From positions 36,726,446-36,790,445 of the forward strand of contig CM026397.1 of the NCBI GenBank assembly GCA_014843695.1: a stretch of DNA of 64,000 bases, written 5' to 3'. The translations under genes were made by a program, and so were the position numbers. Under the pieces are notes generated by a model. The model searched no databases and was not told the origin of the DNA. It saw only the letters and a program-made list of their open reading frames with translations. Source of the stretch: Archivesica marissinica. Taxonomy: Eukaryota > Mollusca > Bivalvia > Venerida > Vesicomyidae. Shown in pieces: positions 10,250-21,880 of this stretch (its first letter is position 1; every line of letters begins with the position of its first letter).

Positions 10250-11249
10250 NNNNNNNNNNNNNNNNNNNNNNNNNNNNNNNNNNNNNNNNNNNNNNNNNNN
10301 NNNNNNNNNNNNNNNNNNNNNNNNNNNNNNNNNNNNNNNNNNNNNNNNNNNNNNNNNNNNNNNNNNNNNNNNNNNNNNNNNNNNNNNNNNNNNNNNNNNN
10401 NNNNNNNNNNNNNNNNNNNNNNNNNNNNNNNNNNNNNNNNNNNNNNNNNNNNNNNNNNNNNNNNNNNNNNNNNNNNNNNNNNNNNNNNNNNNNNNNNNNN
10501 NNNNNNNNNNNNNNNNNNNNNNNNNNNNNNNNNNNNNNNNNNNNNNNNNNNNNNNNNNNNNNNNNNNNNNNNNNNNNNNNNNNNNNNNNNNNNNNNNNNN
10601 NNNNNNNNNNNNNNNNNNNNNNNNNNNNNNNNNNNNNNNNNNNNNNNNNNNNNNNNNNNNNNNNNNNNNNNNNNNNNNNNNNNNNNNNNNNNNNNNNNNN
10701 NNNNNNNNNNNNNNNNNNNNNNNNNNNNNNNNNNNNNNNNNNNNNNNNNNNNNNNNNNNNNNNNNNNNNNNNNNNNNNNNNNNNNNNNNNNNNNNNNNNN
10801 NNNNNNNNNNNNNNNNNNNNNNNNNNNNNNNNNNNNNNNNNNNNNNNNNNNNNNNNNNNNNNNNNNNNNNNNNNNNNNNNNNNNNNNNNNNNNNNNNNNN
10901 NNNNNNNNNNNNNNNNNNNNNNNNNNNNNNNNNNNNNNNNNNNNNNNNNNNNNNNNNNNNNNNNNNNNNNNNNNNNNNNNNNNNNNNNNNNNNNNNNNNN
11001 NNNNNNNNNNNNNNNNNNNNNNNNNNNNNNNNNNNNNNNNNNNNNNNNNNNNNNNNNNNNNNNNNNNNNNNNNNNNNNNNNNNNNNNNNNNNNNNNNNNN
11101 NNNNNNNNNNNNNNNNNNNNNNNNNNNNNNNNNNNNNNNNNNNNNNNNNNNNNNNNNNNNNNNNNNNNNNNNNNNNNNNNNNNNNNNNNNNNNNNNNNNN
11201 NNNNNNNNNNNNNNNNNNNNNNNNNNNNNNNNNNNNNNNNNNNNNNNNN
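10250..11249. other. Assembly gap of exactly 1000 N
   Basis: A round-number run of N, so its true length is probably unknown. It ends exactly in a 77-bp minisatellite unit, which suggests the array continues into it. Confidence 0.98.
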
Positions 11250-12385
11250 CCACCACAACTCCCATGGGATCTAGCGAAACATTGCATTCAGCAGTGCATG
11301 CAAGTAACTACCATCCGATAGAGGTACCACCACAACTCCCATGGGATCTAGCGAAACATTGCATTCAGCAGTGCATGCAAGTAACTACCATCCGATAGAG
11401 GTACCACCACAACTCCCATGGGATCTAGCGAAACATTGCATTCAGCAGTGCATGCAAGTAACTACCATCCGATAGAGGTACCACCACAACTCCCATGGGA
11501 TCTAGCGAAACATTGCATTCAGCAGTGCATGCAAGTAACTACCATCCGATAGAGGTACCACCACAACTCCCATGGGATCTAGCGAAACATTGCATTCAGC
11601 AGTGCATGCAAGTAACTACCATCCGATAGAGGTACCACCACAACTCCCATGGGATCTAGCGAAACATTGCATTCAGCAGTGCATGCAAGTAACTACCATC
11701 CGATAGAGGTACCACCACAACTCCCATGGGATCTAGCGAAACATTGCATTCAGCAGTGCATGCAAGTAACTACCATCCGATAGAGGTACCACCACAACTC
11801 CCATGGGATCTAGCGAAACATTGCATTCAGCAGTGCATGCAAGTAACTACCATCCGATAGAGATACCACCACAACCCCCATGGGATCTAGCGAAACATTG
11901 CATTCAGCAGTACATGCAAGTGACTACCATCCGATAGAAGTACCACCACAACCCCAGGGATCTAGCGAAACATCGTATTCAGCAAGTACATGCAAGTAAC
12001 TACCATCCGATAGAAGTACCACCACAACCCCAGGGATCTAGCGAAACATTGCATTCAGCAAGTACATGCAAGTGACTACCATCCGATAGAAGTACTACCA
12101 CAACCCCAGGGATCTAGCGAAACATTGCATTCAGCAGTGCATGCAAGTAACTACCATCCGATAGAGGTACCACCACCACAACCCCAGGGATCTAGCGAAA
12201 CATTGCATTCAGCAGTACATGCAAGTGACTACCATTCGATAGAGGTACCACCACAACCCCAGGGATCTAGCGATCTAGCGAAACATTGCCTTCAGCAGTA
12301 CATGCATGTGACTACCATCCGATAGAAGTGCCACCACAACCACCCAGGGATCTAGCGAAAATCTGCACTCAGCAAGTACACGCAA
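11250..12385. repeat. 77-bp minisatellite next to the gap
   Basis: About 15 units (ccaccacaactcccatggga, tctagcgaaacattgcattc, agcagtgcatgcaagtaact, accatccgatagaggta). The units nearest the gap are identical; those from about 11850 onward are variable, with small indels. This edge-decay pattern is usual at the border of a homogenised array. Confidence 0.9.
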
Positions 12386-12797
12386 ACCTGTTGCTACAAC
12401 GAATTGCGATGAGACACGTGGAAGTAAAGCGCCTTTAGATATAATTCCATGCACATATAAAACGTATAGTTTTCTAGCATGTCAGATATATCAATTAACG
12501 TGACTCTACTTTGCAGTTCACTCGATGTTACCGAACACGTGTATACTATAGTTGACACTTCCTCTGCAGTCCTGGGTGGTCAGTTAGTGTCTAAGACAAC
12601 ATTTTGTTCAATAATTTGACATACAAACGAGGCCTAAACGTTCGATCATAACAGATAAGCAACGGAAGTAGTTAATACCTAGCTCTCGATGTTATTGTGA
12701 ACATGAAATTTAAAACACTGAACATTACTTTTTTAGATGTTCTAGTTTCATTGTCCAGCGGAGAAAACTATTTACCTACACGCGATTTTTTTTAATA
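12386..12797. other. No gene or repeat recognised
   Basis: About 400 bp of unremarkable sequence between the 77-bp array and a SINE-D. No supportable exon was seen on either strand. Confidence 0.4.
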
Positions 12798-13040
12798 CGT
12801 TATTTATTTTACAACGATTGCGAAGCAAGTTTTAACAACTTATATTAATCACTCTCGTTGGCTCAGATGAAAGCGTATATGTGGTCATTCATGTGGGAGG
12901 AAACCGGAGTACCCGGAGAAAACCCACCTGTCCGATCTGGCGACCACCGTACCATCTCACATACTTACCGGTCCGAGGATGGAACCCGGGTCGCATTGGT
13001 GAGAAGCGAGCGCGCTAACCACTGCGCTAATCGGACAGCC
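12798..13040 (-). mobile_element. SINE-D, full length
   Basis: On the minus strand: head ggctgtccgattagcgcagt, ggttagcgcgctcgcttctc; body ggttttctccgggtactccg and cctcccacatgaatgacc; tail gagagtgattaatataagtt and cgcaatcgttgtaaaataaa. The head resembles tRNA-Glu (CTC-type loop). Confidence 0.8.
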
Positions 13041-13229
13041 TGTACACGTGATATGCCCATCCTATGAGTACATACAAATTACTGTTTGGGTATGAAAACC
13101 TAACCGATGGTCAAAATAAATCTATTTTCAAGCATGTCCAACTATTTATAAAGGAAGCTGAAACTGAAACAGTAATGATCCTGTAATCTGATACACATAT
13201 TATATATTAAGCCTCGGGGGTCACAATAT

Positions 13230-14238
13230 GCATTACTCTGGTAGCTATGGGGTGGGGTGATGACATCTGAGGGTTATGGGGTGGGGCGATGACATCTGGG
13301 GGATATGGGGTGGGCAATGACATCTGAATGATATGGGGTGGGGCGATGGCATCTGGGGATATGGGGTGGGGCGATATCTGAAGGATATGGGTGGGGTGAT
13401 GACATCTGAAGGCTATGGGGTGGGGCAATGACATATGAAGGATATGGGGTGGGGCGATGACATCTGAGGGCTATGAGGTGGGGCAATGACATATGAGGGC
13501 TATGGGATGAGGCGATGGCATCTGGGGGATATGGGGTGGGGCGATGACATCTGAGGGATATGGGGTGGGGCGATGGCATCTGGGGGATATGGGGTGGGGT
13601 GATGACATCTGAGGGTTATGGGGTGAGGCGATGGCACCTGCTGGCTATGAGGTGGGGCGATGACATATGAGGGTTATGGGTGGGGTGATGACATCTGAAG
13701 GCTATGGGGTGGGTGATGACATCTGAGGGATATGAGGTGGGCAATGACATCTGAGGGCTATGGGATGGGGCGATGGCATCTGAGGGCTATGGGATGGGGC
13801 GATGGCATCTGGGGATATGGGATGGGCGATGGCATCTGAGGGCTATGGGATGAGGCGATGGCATCTGGGGGATATGGGATGGGGCGATGGCATCTGAGGG
13901 CTATGGGATGGGGCGATGGCATCTGGGGGATATGGGGTGGGGCGATGACATCTGAGGCTATGGGGTGGGTGATGACATCTGAGGGCTATGGGGTGGGGCG
14001 ATGACATCTGAGGGCTATGAGGTGGGCAATGACATTTGGGTTATGGGTGGGGCGATGACATCTGAGGGTTATGGGGTGGGGCGATGACATCTGAGGCTAT
14101 GGGGTGGGGCGATGACATCTGAGTGCTATGGGGTGGGGCGATGACATATGGGGCTATTGGGTGGGGCGATGACATCTGAGGGCTATGGGGTGGGGCGATG
14201 ACATCTGAGTGCTATGGGGTATGACGATGACATCTGAG
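13230..14238. repeat. 30-bp G-rich minisatellite
   Basis: About 34 copies of gcgatgacatctgagggcta + tggggtgggg, with copies varying in gatgacatct/gatggcatct and in the number of G residues. G-runs on the plus strand could form G-quadruplexes. The short frames open on the minus strand are repeat shadows. Confidence 0.9.
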
Positions 14239-14239
14239 C

Positions 14240-14716
14240 ATACTCGTCTCTTTTTCTACATCTGTTTTTCTTTCCTCTAGAAAATATTTATTCTTTCATT
14301 TAAATTTCATTGTAGTATTAATTGACACAATTGTAGTAATTTTCATACAAAATAAACAAAAACTTATATAGCTGATGCAATGGGGAGGACCAAATATAAT
14401 GGTATAGTTTGTGGTCCAACCCATTTGTGTATGTATGCATTACTTGTTCTAGTGTGAGTGTCTTTATGTATACATATACAAATAAAATATGATTAAACAA
14501 AGGACGTTGCTAACTGATTTCGTTTTCGGGAACGTCTGAAAAGTATTTTACCCAACACAATGTTGTGATCTAGCTTGCTCTGCTTCTAGTGTGGTAGATC
14601 TATACTAGCCTGTGTTCCAGTCTGTCCACTTTTCACTTTTTAGCTTCTGGCAAAATGACGTTGATATGATCAAAAACTCAATTCAGCCCAATTAATAGTA
14701 TCGGTGTTGAAATATA
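14240..14716. other. 3' flank of gene B, no other feature
   Basis: AT-rich sequence between the 30-bp array and the poly(A) signal of the minus-strand gene. Nothing supportable is seen. Confidence 0.4.
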
Positions 14717-14722
14717 TTTATT
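14717..14722 (-). terminator. Poly(A) signal AATAAA of gene B
   Basis: AATAAA on the minus strand, about 46 nt downstream of the TAG stop at 14768-14770. Confidence 0.55.
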
Positions 14723-14767
14723 TGACTTTCCAGGCAAAATATATCGACGCCTGTTCCCATGTTAGAT

Positions 14768-17119
14768 CTACACATGTAAATCTCTCATGTACTCGTCAAT
14801 GAGTATGTCAACCTCTGTAATTGTATCAACCGCCATGGGAACGAGACTGAGCAAACCCAAGAACACAGGAGCCTCTCTCCTTATTACCTTCCTCTCCATC
14901 TCTACGTGAGACACACTCTGCAGATCAGCATCGGGCAATAACATCTCCTGCATGCCTTTAATGTTATTAATAATCCTTGCTTTTATATCTCGCCGTTTCT
15001 CATTGTCACAAATCTTATGAATTTGCATAAATGGTGTTGCAATTTCTAATTCAAATGTATCGTAATATGAACGCCATGTTTTAATAATTGTTGAGTATAA
15101 GTCCAGTAGATCTTTATAATACAGTTTCTTTGCCTTTTGTGATTGCGCGAGCTTGTCATATTCGTTGAGTGTTGAAATTTGTTCAGTATCATTAGGTAGT
15201 AGATTTCGTATACAGGTCATAAACAAGTCTCTATTAAGTTCCATCTCGTTGTCCAGATCTCGCATGACAGAGACTTCGTTAGCAATAACTGTTTGATATT
15301 TCTCCAGCCTTTTAACCATTTTGAGATCGTTGGCTGAAAAACAATGTTAAGAAAACTTGAAAACTACAGCCCCCGACTGACCCGTCATCATTGATTTTCA
15401 TACAATCTTACTTCTTGTGTGTTTTAAGTTTATTTATCGTCGCTACTGGTTGCCCATATGAGCGACACCTCCTGAAGAGATTAGTCATTTTAGATTTTTA
15501 GAGGATAATGCAATGATACAGATAGAGACCCATGCCAGAGTCTCCTCTGGTTCTTTTACGTACACGGTGTAAAGCACCGACATGACACCTCGATATATAA
15601 AGTCCCACCTGAAAGACTGTATGTATCTCACTTCTTGAGCTAGAGTCCTGGTTATAAATCTTTTATCAGATCTCAATCTAGAGCTCAAGAAATTTGATTG
15701 GTTGATTCTGAATTTTACCACTCAGCTGAACCAATCATAAGCTTTAGACAGAGCTAGAGATTGGAGAATACGTTTATAACATCGAGGTATTGTGCTCAGT
15801 ACTCCGTTGACCTAGAGCTGCTCCAGTTTTAAAACTAATAAATACTTTGTCCATTTTCTAGGAAATAATTGAACTTGCTTTCAGAAAGTTACCCATGACA
15901 GGAGTCGATGCATTTTTGAGGCAGTTGTTTCAAGACTTATGCTTTTACGAGTTTGCTTATTTACTCAAGTGTCTTTTCTAAAGCATTATATTCCAACAAC
16001 TATTTTATGTTTACATTTGGCACTATTTATCAGACACATATAAGACAAAACGCATTACGTCCATGCTGGATATCTGTTTTCTCGACTAATCGCTCAAACA
16101 GTTCTTGCTTGCAAGCATCATATTCGTCGTCCCAGAGTTTAGTGTCCAGATTCACCGCCGTAATGGATGCCGCATTCAGCACATCGGGAGTAATCAGACT
16201 GTCCTGCATCAAGCCATTCAGCTGTCCCTGTCTGTGAATGTTCCAGAGAGCATCGAGCGCTTCCACGGTGTCAAAACCAACAGCCATGACAATACCTGAA
16301 TAGATATGGAGAGAGAAAGTCCTTGAGGATACTATAGACGGATCCGTAGTCCAGTGGTAACACGCTGGACTGGTAATCCATGGATCGCAGATTCCCCCGT
16401 CTGACCCTAATACAATTAACAGTCTTTCAGATGGGACTTTAAACCGTGGTCTCGTGTCGGTGCTTTACACTGTGCACGTAAAAAGAACCAGAGGAGACTC
16501 TGGAATGGGTCTCTGTCAGTATCATTGCACTATCATCCACATAAATCTAAAATAACTAATCTCTTCAGGAGGCGATAAATAAACGTATAACACATTAATG
16601 ACACTACTGTACACTAAAGAACAAGGCTAATGCAACCGGTAAGCATAGCCATGTGGCTACGGTAGTTCAAATCACCGCTCGCCGACATAGGTTCGATTCT
16701 CATTGATGGTGTCGTGTTCTTCGACTTGAGGAAGCTGCCCAGTTGGCTTACGGGTGGTTTATGGTTGTACCCGCGTGCCCACCCGTGAAATACTGTTCGG
16801 AGATGCACCCGAAAGAAATATACTGTCAACGAATACACAAATCTAACAGGGTGGCATTAACCAAATAAATTTAAATTTAAATTCACCAAGTGAAGACATT
16901 AAGTGCGAGCCCGATCCGGTGACATTTAAATGTGAGCAATACATGTCAAGGTCAAGTATCAAGGTCAATTATCAAGGTCAAGTATCAATGTCAAGCATCA
17001 AGGTCAAGCATCAACAGGTTCAGAGTACAACCTCAGAGGGTGAAGCTAGGAACCTTAACGTACAGTCATTTCGGGTAGGCAGATAAAACGATCATAAACT
17101 TGACACGAACGCACGCACG

Positions 17120-17168
<49 letters not shown>

Positions 17169-20100
17169 TAAAACAAAATCAAAAGTCACGTTCGATAATA
17201 TGCCATCGGAATATCAAAATGTTAAAATAAAATAATGGCCAGATCAGTACAGTCACGATATATTTATACCATGGGTGTACCGGTATTCGGTAACCTTTTA
17301 GGTACGTTTTTAATGTCTACACATGACTACATCCCCGCGAGGGGTTTGGCATTAGAGGAAGACAGATTGGATGCATTTTTGCATAGCATCTTTTAAAATA
17401 AAATCAAAATTGCACGCACATGTGAATTCAAAATGGCGTCAATAAAAAAAAAGCTCCTCATTTTCGGCCATCAATTTTATGTACCAGATATGTGTTTTCC
17501 ATATATATATATAAAGTTGTTATTGATAGGTTATGAACATTTGAACGACATGCACATTATCAACATGTATAGAGGCCATACAAAACTACATATAGAATGT
17601 GTATACTTGACGGCATTAAAAACGCAACATTTTAGAATTTTATTTTTCTATGTACGTACGCTATGTTGCAAATAGTTTTCTAGTGATACACTTTAACTGC
17701 GAATCACTACATAAAACTGTGAGAAATGGATTCTTGTAGGTGATTGTTTAGTGCATGCATAGACTGGCTTAATGAAATTAATAATGATATGCGTTGAAAT
17801 TCAATGTTGATTATTAAATATTTGTATGTATATTGTTGCGTTTCTATTGCGTTTAAGTATACATGGCCAGTTGGCCACCATTTATGAAACCAAACAAACC
17901 CGGTTCAAAACGTTCGATGTAAGTATCTGTTAGTAACTTTCTTCTTTCAAATGAAGCCCGGATGTTAACGGTGTCCATTGTACGGAACTGCTCATGCAGG
18001 ACATCCGTGGTATGCATGCGAAAGTAGTGGGGTAATCCTATACTGTTCTCATTAATCGGCGTGGCCTCATACACCGTCATGTAGATACCAACCTCGCCTG
18101 AAAAATATGTATTTATCTATATAAATGCCAACCTCGCCTGGAAAATATGTATTTATTTATGTAAATACCAACCTCGCCTGGAAAATATGTATTTATTTAT
18201 GTAAATGCCAACCTCGCCTGGGAAATATGTATTTATTCATGTAAATGCCAACCTCGCTTGGAAAATATGTATTTATTCATGTAAATGCCAACCTCGCCTG
18301 GAAAATATGTATTTATTCATGTAAATACCAACCTCGCCTGGAAAATATGTATTTATTCATGTAAATGCCAAACTCGCCTGGAATATATGTATTTATTCAT
18401 GTAAATACCAACCTCGCCTGGAAAATATGTATTTATTCATGTAAATGCCAACCTCGCCTGGGAAATATGTATTTATTCATGTAAATGCCAACCTCGCCTG
18501 GAAAATATGTATTTATTCATGTAAATACCAACCTCGCCTGGAAAATATGTATTTATTTATGTAAATGCCAACCTCGCCTGGGAAATATGTATTTATTCAT
18601 GTAAATGCCAACCTCGCCTGGAAAATATGTATTTATTCATGTAAATACCAACCTCGCCTGGAAAATATGTATTTATTTATGTAAATGCCAACCTCGCCTG
18701 GGAAATATGTATTTATTTATGTAAATGCCAACCTCGCCTGGGAAATATGTACATGTATTTAGTTATATATGATTGCTCACAAACTACACAGAAAACATAA
18801 CTTTAGACACAGGTGGGATAACTTAAGCTCTATTGAAACTACAGTTGTAGTTGGCAATTGCCTATCTACCACTGTTTTATAGGTTAATTTACAAGGGAGA
18901 CAACTTGCCCATTGAGCAATTTAGTCGCTAATGCATATGTGTGTGTGGTTAACGTTTATTTATCGTCGCTATCGGTTGCCCATATGAGCGACGCCCCCTG
19001 AAGAGATTAGTCAGTTTAGATGTTGGAGGATAGTGCAATGATACAGACAGTGAAGCATACTAGAATATCCTCTGGTTCATTTACTTTCACGGTGTAACGC
19101 TCTGACACGAGTCCAAATTGACAGACTGTTAATTTTATTAGTGTCAGACGGTGGATCTTTTCGATGGGACTTATAACCGAGGTGTTGCTCATACGGGCAA
19201 CCAGTAGCGACGATAAATAAACGTAAACAACAAACTTGACAAAAGGTCCGCCTCCGTGGTCGCGTGGTTACGTTCTCTGACTTGTATACCACTGTAACCT
19301 ATCATCACTGATGGTCACGAGTTCGAGCCCCGCTCAGACCGTGTCTCTTTATATGAAAAGGTCGGCAGTTACTTACGGTGGTTGGTTGGTGTTGTTAGGT
19401 AAAACTGCCCGTCGCTCAAATGAGCAACCGGTAGTGACGTTAAAGCAGCATTACATCGTAATAAAGGATGTTTTTGGGTAAAATATAAATACTAATAATG
19501 TGTGTGTGTTTACAAAAATCGAAATAGTCGCTCAGAAACGATAAAATTCCAATAAATTTAAACCGTAGTATACGCGAATTTGTTTATCAACACACGAAAT
19601 ATAAACACGCACATCGCGCATGCGTGAAACAACACAGGATGTAGAAAACAACGTATATATTTTGAACATGAAAGACTATTTTATCTATCTTCCTCTAATG
19701 TCGAACCCCTCGCGGGGATGTAGAACTGTCCCTAAAAGACTTAGCTAACAGAGGTGTGAATCAACATATCAAGTAATTTAATTAAAAAGACAACGTGGGA
19801 CAAATGGGGACGATGCATTCCGAATGTAAACAAGTGCGGACGATGCGTTCCGGTTGTAAACAAGTGCGTGACCGATCGACTCGGAAAGTCCTACTTTCGG
19901 TTTCGAGTTTGTTTTATCGCAAAAAACATTGTTTAACAAATGAACATAAGCATACAAAGCATAATGTTAGAATGTGTAACAGCATTGCTACCCATACGTA
20001 AAATTTGAATTTTTCAAATATCTTTTATTACATACGATGTAATTCTACTTTAAATAAACTTAAAGGAAAAAGGAAAAGAAAAAACATGTTATCCCACGCT

Positions 20101-20262
20101 GCCACGAAGGCGCTTTCGTGAATATCTCTGAATGAATGCCGGTAATCGTAACACACATAACGTACATGCTTGCCTCTGGAAGAAAGGTCGTGAATCGTCC
20201 TGTACTTCGTAATCGTCCTCTATTACATCCATCACGTAATGTCCGTGCTGCTCAACAGACAT
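14768..20262 (-). CDS. Unrecognised four-exon gene B (TRADD-N-like region?)
   Basis: Coding exons on the minus strand: 20262-20166, 18097-17879, 16295-16059, 15333-14768; 1119 nt, 372 aa. All three junctions are phase 1. Donors are gtacgt, gtggcc (weak) and gtaatg; acceptors are ttttcag, ctattcag and tttttcag. Residues 1-32 begin MSVEQHGHYVM. Residues about 33-184 alternate strand- and helix-like segments and contain EALDALWNIHRQGQLNGLM and later DEYDACKQEL. Residues 185-372 are mostly helical, charged and coiled-coil-like, without signal peptide or membrane segment, so a cytosolic protein is likely. The 'LxxLWxxxxxGxLxxxM' pattern faintly resembles the TRADD N-terminal fold; this is a guess from memory. 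The first exon stays open upstream of the chosen Met to about 20330, next to a SINE-D, so it could be internal. The 5' end is therefore uncertain. Confidence 0.6.
15415..15620 (-). mobile_element. SINE-A, head missing
   Basis: The 3' hairpin and body are present (gtttatttatcgtcgctact through cccacctgaaagactgt); the tRNA-like head is replaced by another repeat at 15621-15790. It lies in gene B's last intron. Confidence 0.7.
15621..15790. repeat. Dispersed repeat with CCAAT-box inverted core, copy 1
   Basis: Shares agatctcaatct...gctca, ttgattggttgattc and cagctgaaccaatca with 33122-33300. The cores gattggtt and aaccaatc form a short inverted repeat. It is probably a non-autonomous element, family unknown. 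Confidence 0.45.
16334..16592 (+). mobile_element. SINE-A with internal 3' deletion
   Basis: The head is complete (agacggatccgtagtccagt, ctggactggtaatcc) and the body is complete. The 3' hairpin is deleted: ttcaggagg joins gcgataaataaacg. It lies in gene B intron 2. Confidence 0.75.
16640..16880 (+). mobile_element. SINE-F, diverged
   Basis: A tRNA-like head with box B taggttcgattctc, then gaggaagctgcccagttggc, gcccacccgtgaaatactgt and cggagatgcaccc, matching SINE-F in order. An AAATTT-rich 3' end follows. Confidence 0.5.
17107..17167. repeat. (AC)n / (ACGC)n microsatellite
   Basis: About 60 bp, beginning cgcacgcacgcacacgcgcg and continuing as a pure AC run. It is intronic to gene B. Confidence 0.95.
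17330..17365 (+). mobile_element. SINE-E-type 3' tail
   Basis: acatccccgcgaggggtttg plus gcattagagg: a CCCCGCGAGGGG hairpin followed by gacattaa-like sequence. The same tail occurs inverted at 19695-19730 and at the end of the SINE-E at 55937. Confidence 0.5.
18085..18752 (-). repeat. 40-bp minisatellite of a 3' splice site (gene B exon 2)
   Basis: About 16-17 units. On the gene's strand each unit contains catattttccag / gcgaggttggcatttac, which is the authentic exon 2 acceptor (tttttcag / gcgaggttggtatctac at 18105-18081) followed by an A/T spacer. The array abuts the real exon and extends upstream into the intron. Every unit thus offers a copy of the acceptor and about 17 nt of exon. Confidence 0.85.
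18940..19232. mobile_element. Two SINE-A fragments joined head to head
   Basis: 18940-19160 is a minus-strand SINE-A (tail hairpin at the left, tcagacggtggatc at the right). 19159-19232 is the 3' part of a plus-strand copy (ttcgatgggacttataaccg, then gggcaaccagtagcgacgat). The middle of the second copy is missing. Confidence 0.65.
19244..19445 (+). mobile_element. SINE-B carrying the SINE-A-type tail
   Basis: The class II tRNA-like head is ggtccgcctccgtggtcgcg, ctgacttgtataccactg, with box B gagttcgagcccc. The tail is cgtcgctcaaatgagcaacc, then ggtagtgacgt, the same hairpin as SINE-A. Compare the copy at 29455, whose tail differs. Confidence 0.7.
19690..19735 (-). mobile_element. SINE-E-type 3' tail, inverted
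   Basis: ctaatgtcgaacccctcgcg followed by gggatgtag is the reverse of the tail at 17330-17365 and at about 56095. The upstream head is not recognisable. Confidence 0.45.
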
Positions 20263-20349
20263 CTTAGCGTCAGTATTCTCACGGTATTCTCTGGCTAAGC
20301 GTGTTTGGTCACAAATAATGGAAAGACCTTCAAAGTATGTAACTTTATA

Positions 20350-20612
20350 ACTTTATATTTATTTTACAACGATTGCGAAGCACAACGATTGCGACGCAAG
20401 TTTTTAACAACTTATATTAATCACTCTCGTTAGCGCGGATGAGAGCGTACATGTGGTCATTCGTGTGGGATGAAACAGGAGTACCCGGAGAAAACCCACC
20501 TGTCCGATTTGGCGCCCAACGTACCATCTCACATACTTCCCGGTCAGAGGATCGAGCCCGTGTTGCATTGGTGAGAATCGAGTGCTCTAACCACTGCTCT
20601 AATCGGGCAACC
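20350..20612 (-). mobile_element. SINE-D, full length, with duplicated tail motif
   Basis: The head is at the right (ggttgcccgattagagcagt on the minus strand); the tail at the left has acaacgattgcgaagc written twice. It abuts the upstream side of gene B's first recognised exon. Confidence 0.75.
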
Positions 20613-20707
20613 TTCAGATTCTACAAACAATTACATATAATAGTGTGGAATTTAAAAGAAATATAAACATAATGTTTCAAAGTTGTGTCCTTAGTCCTGC
20701 GTAGATA

Positions 20708-20993
20708 CAGCGGCGTAGCCAGCTGAAAATGGTGTGCAAGCCCATTTGAACTATTAAGCACCGCAGGTGCGAATTTGAGCACCAACGGTGTGAACCCGGT
20801 AGGGGGTCCTGCGGCATCCTCTCCACTAATTCTTTTGAAACCTGGCACATTTTAAGGGAAGTTTATACATTAACAAACACATAAGAAACGTTCAGTTTTT
20901 CATCTACTACTGTATATCCAGCACACACAAAAACACTTCCTGAATATAATGTGCAAGCCCGGGCATTGTGGCGTAAAGGCAACTACGCCCCTG
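20708..20993. mobile_element. Non-autonomous DNA element with CAGSGGCGTAG tips
   Basis: The left tip cagcggcgtagccagc pairs with the right tip ggcaactacgcccctg as about 15-bp imperfect terminal inverted repeats; length 286 bp. No transposase. The superfamily is not assigned. Confidence 0.5.
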
Positions 20994-21880
20994 GGATATG
21001 TACAAGTATCCAATCCTCACAAGTCCAAATAAATATGACACTAATCAAATTACACGACAAAAATTTTTTTTTTTAAATTAACTTCTGACCATTTCAACTT
21101 CACAATTTCAAATAAATGTGACACAAATCATTATACGACGAAAAAGAACATATTTTAAAAATTATCATATGACCATTTAATATTCATAATATCAAATAAA
21201 TTTGACGCAAATGACATTACACGACGATAAAAAACGTATTTTAAAAATTACTATTTAATCCTCGCAAATCAAAATTACACGACACAAGAACATATTTTCA
21301 ACATTATCATCTGACAATATAATCTTCACAATTTCAAATAAATTTGACTCAAATGAAATTACACTATGAAAAAAACCCATATTAACACAATTTACCAAGT
21401 GATGTTTTAAGAACAGAACAGAACAGAACAGAACAGAACAGAACTGAAAATGTATTCATACGTTAAGGTGCATTTAACAAAAGTAGTTGCTTCACACGCA
21501 ACACGCTAATTTGTTTCCATTTTAATCATTTTACTAACTGCCAGATATACAGCCGAATAACACATATATACACGCTAACGTGAGAGGTATGGCATAGATT
21601 AATCCGCAACACAAACACTTAAAATCGCCCTACTCGATCATTATCGTTATTTTATACATTCCATGTCATAAATTATACACTTTTCAGTTATCAGATTTCT
21701 TCTCAATGTCGCTATGCGATTAAATATAATATTTTATATATGTATGTTTGTGGTATTATCAATAGATATCTATTTTAATTTTTAATGTTTGAGAAAACGT
21801 ATTAAATCCTTTTGTCAAAATAAGTTAAAAAGTAGCTTAATATCATGATTGTTCCATGGTACTGGAGGTAGTAGTAGTAG
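20994..21880. other. AT-rich spacer with (AACAG)n
   Basis: Contains short diverged repeats of caaataaatttgac...acgac (21030-21370) and a (GAACA)n run at about 21412-21443. No gene is seen. Confidence 0.5.

Noticed and set aside
10183..11321. ORFs of about 350-360 aa across 10250-11249
   Set aside because: They consist of N; this is an assembly gap.
11250..12385. CRISPR array
   Set aside because: The repeats are head to tail without unique spacers, and the genome is eukaryotic.
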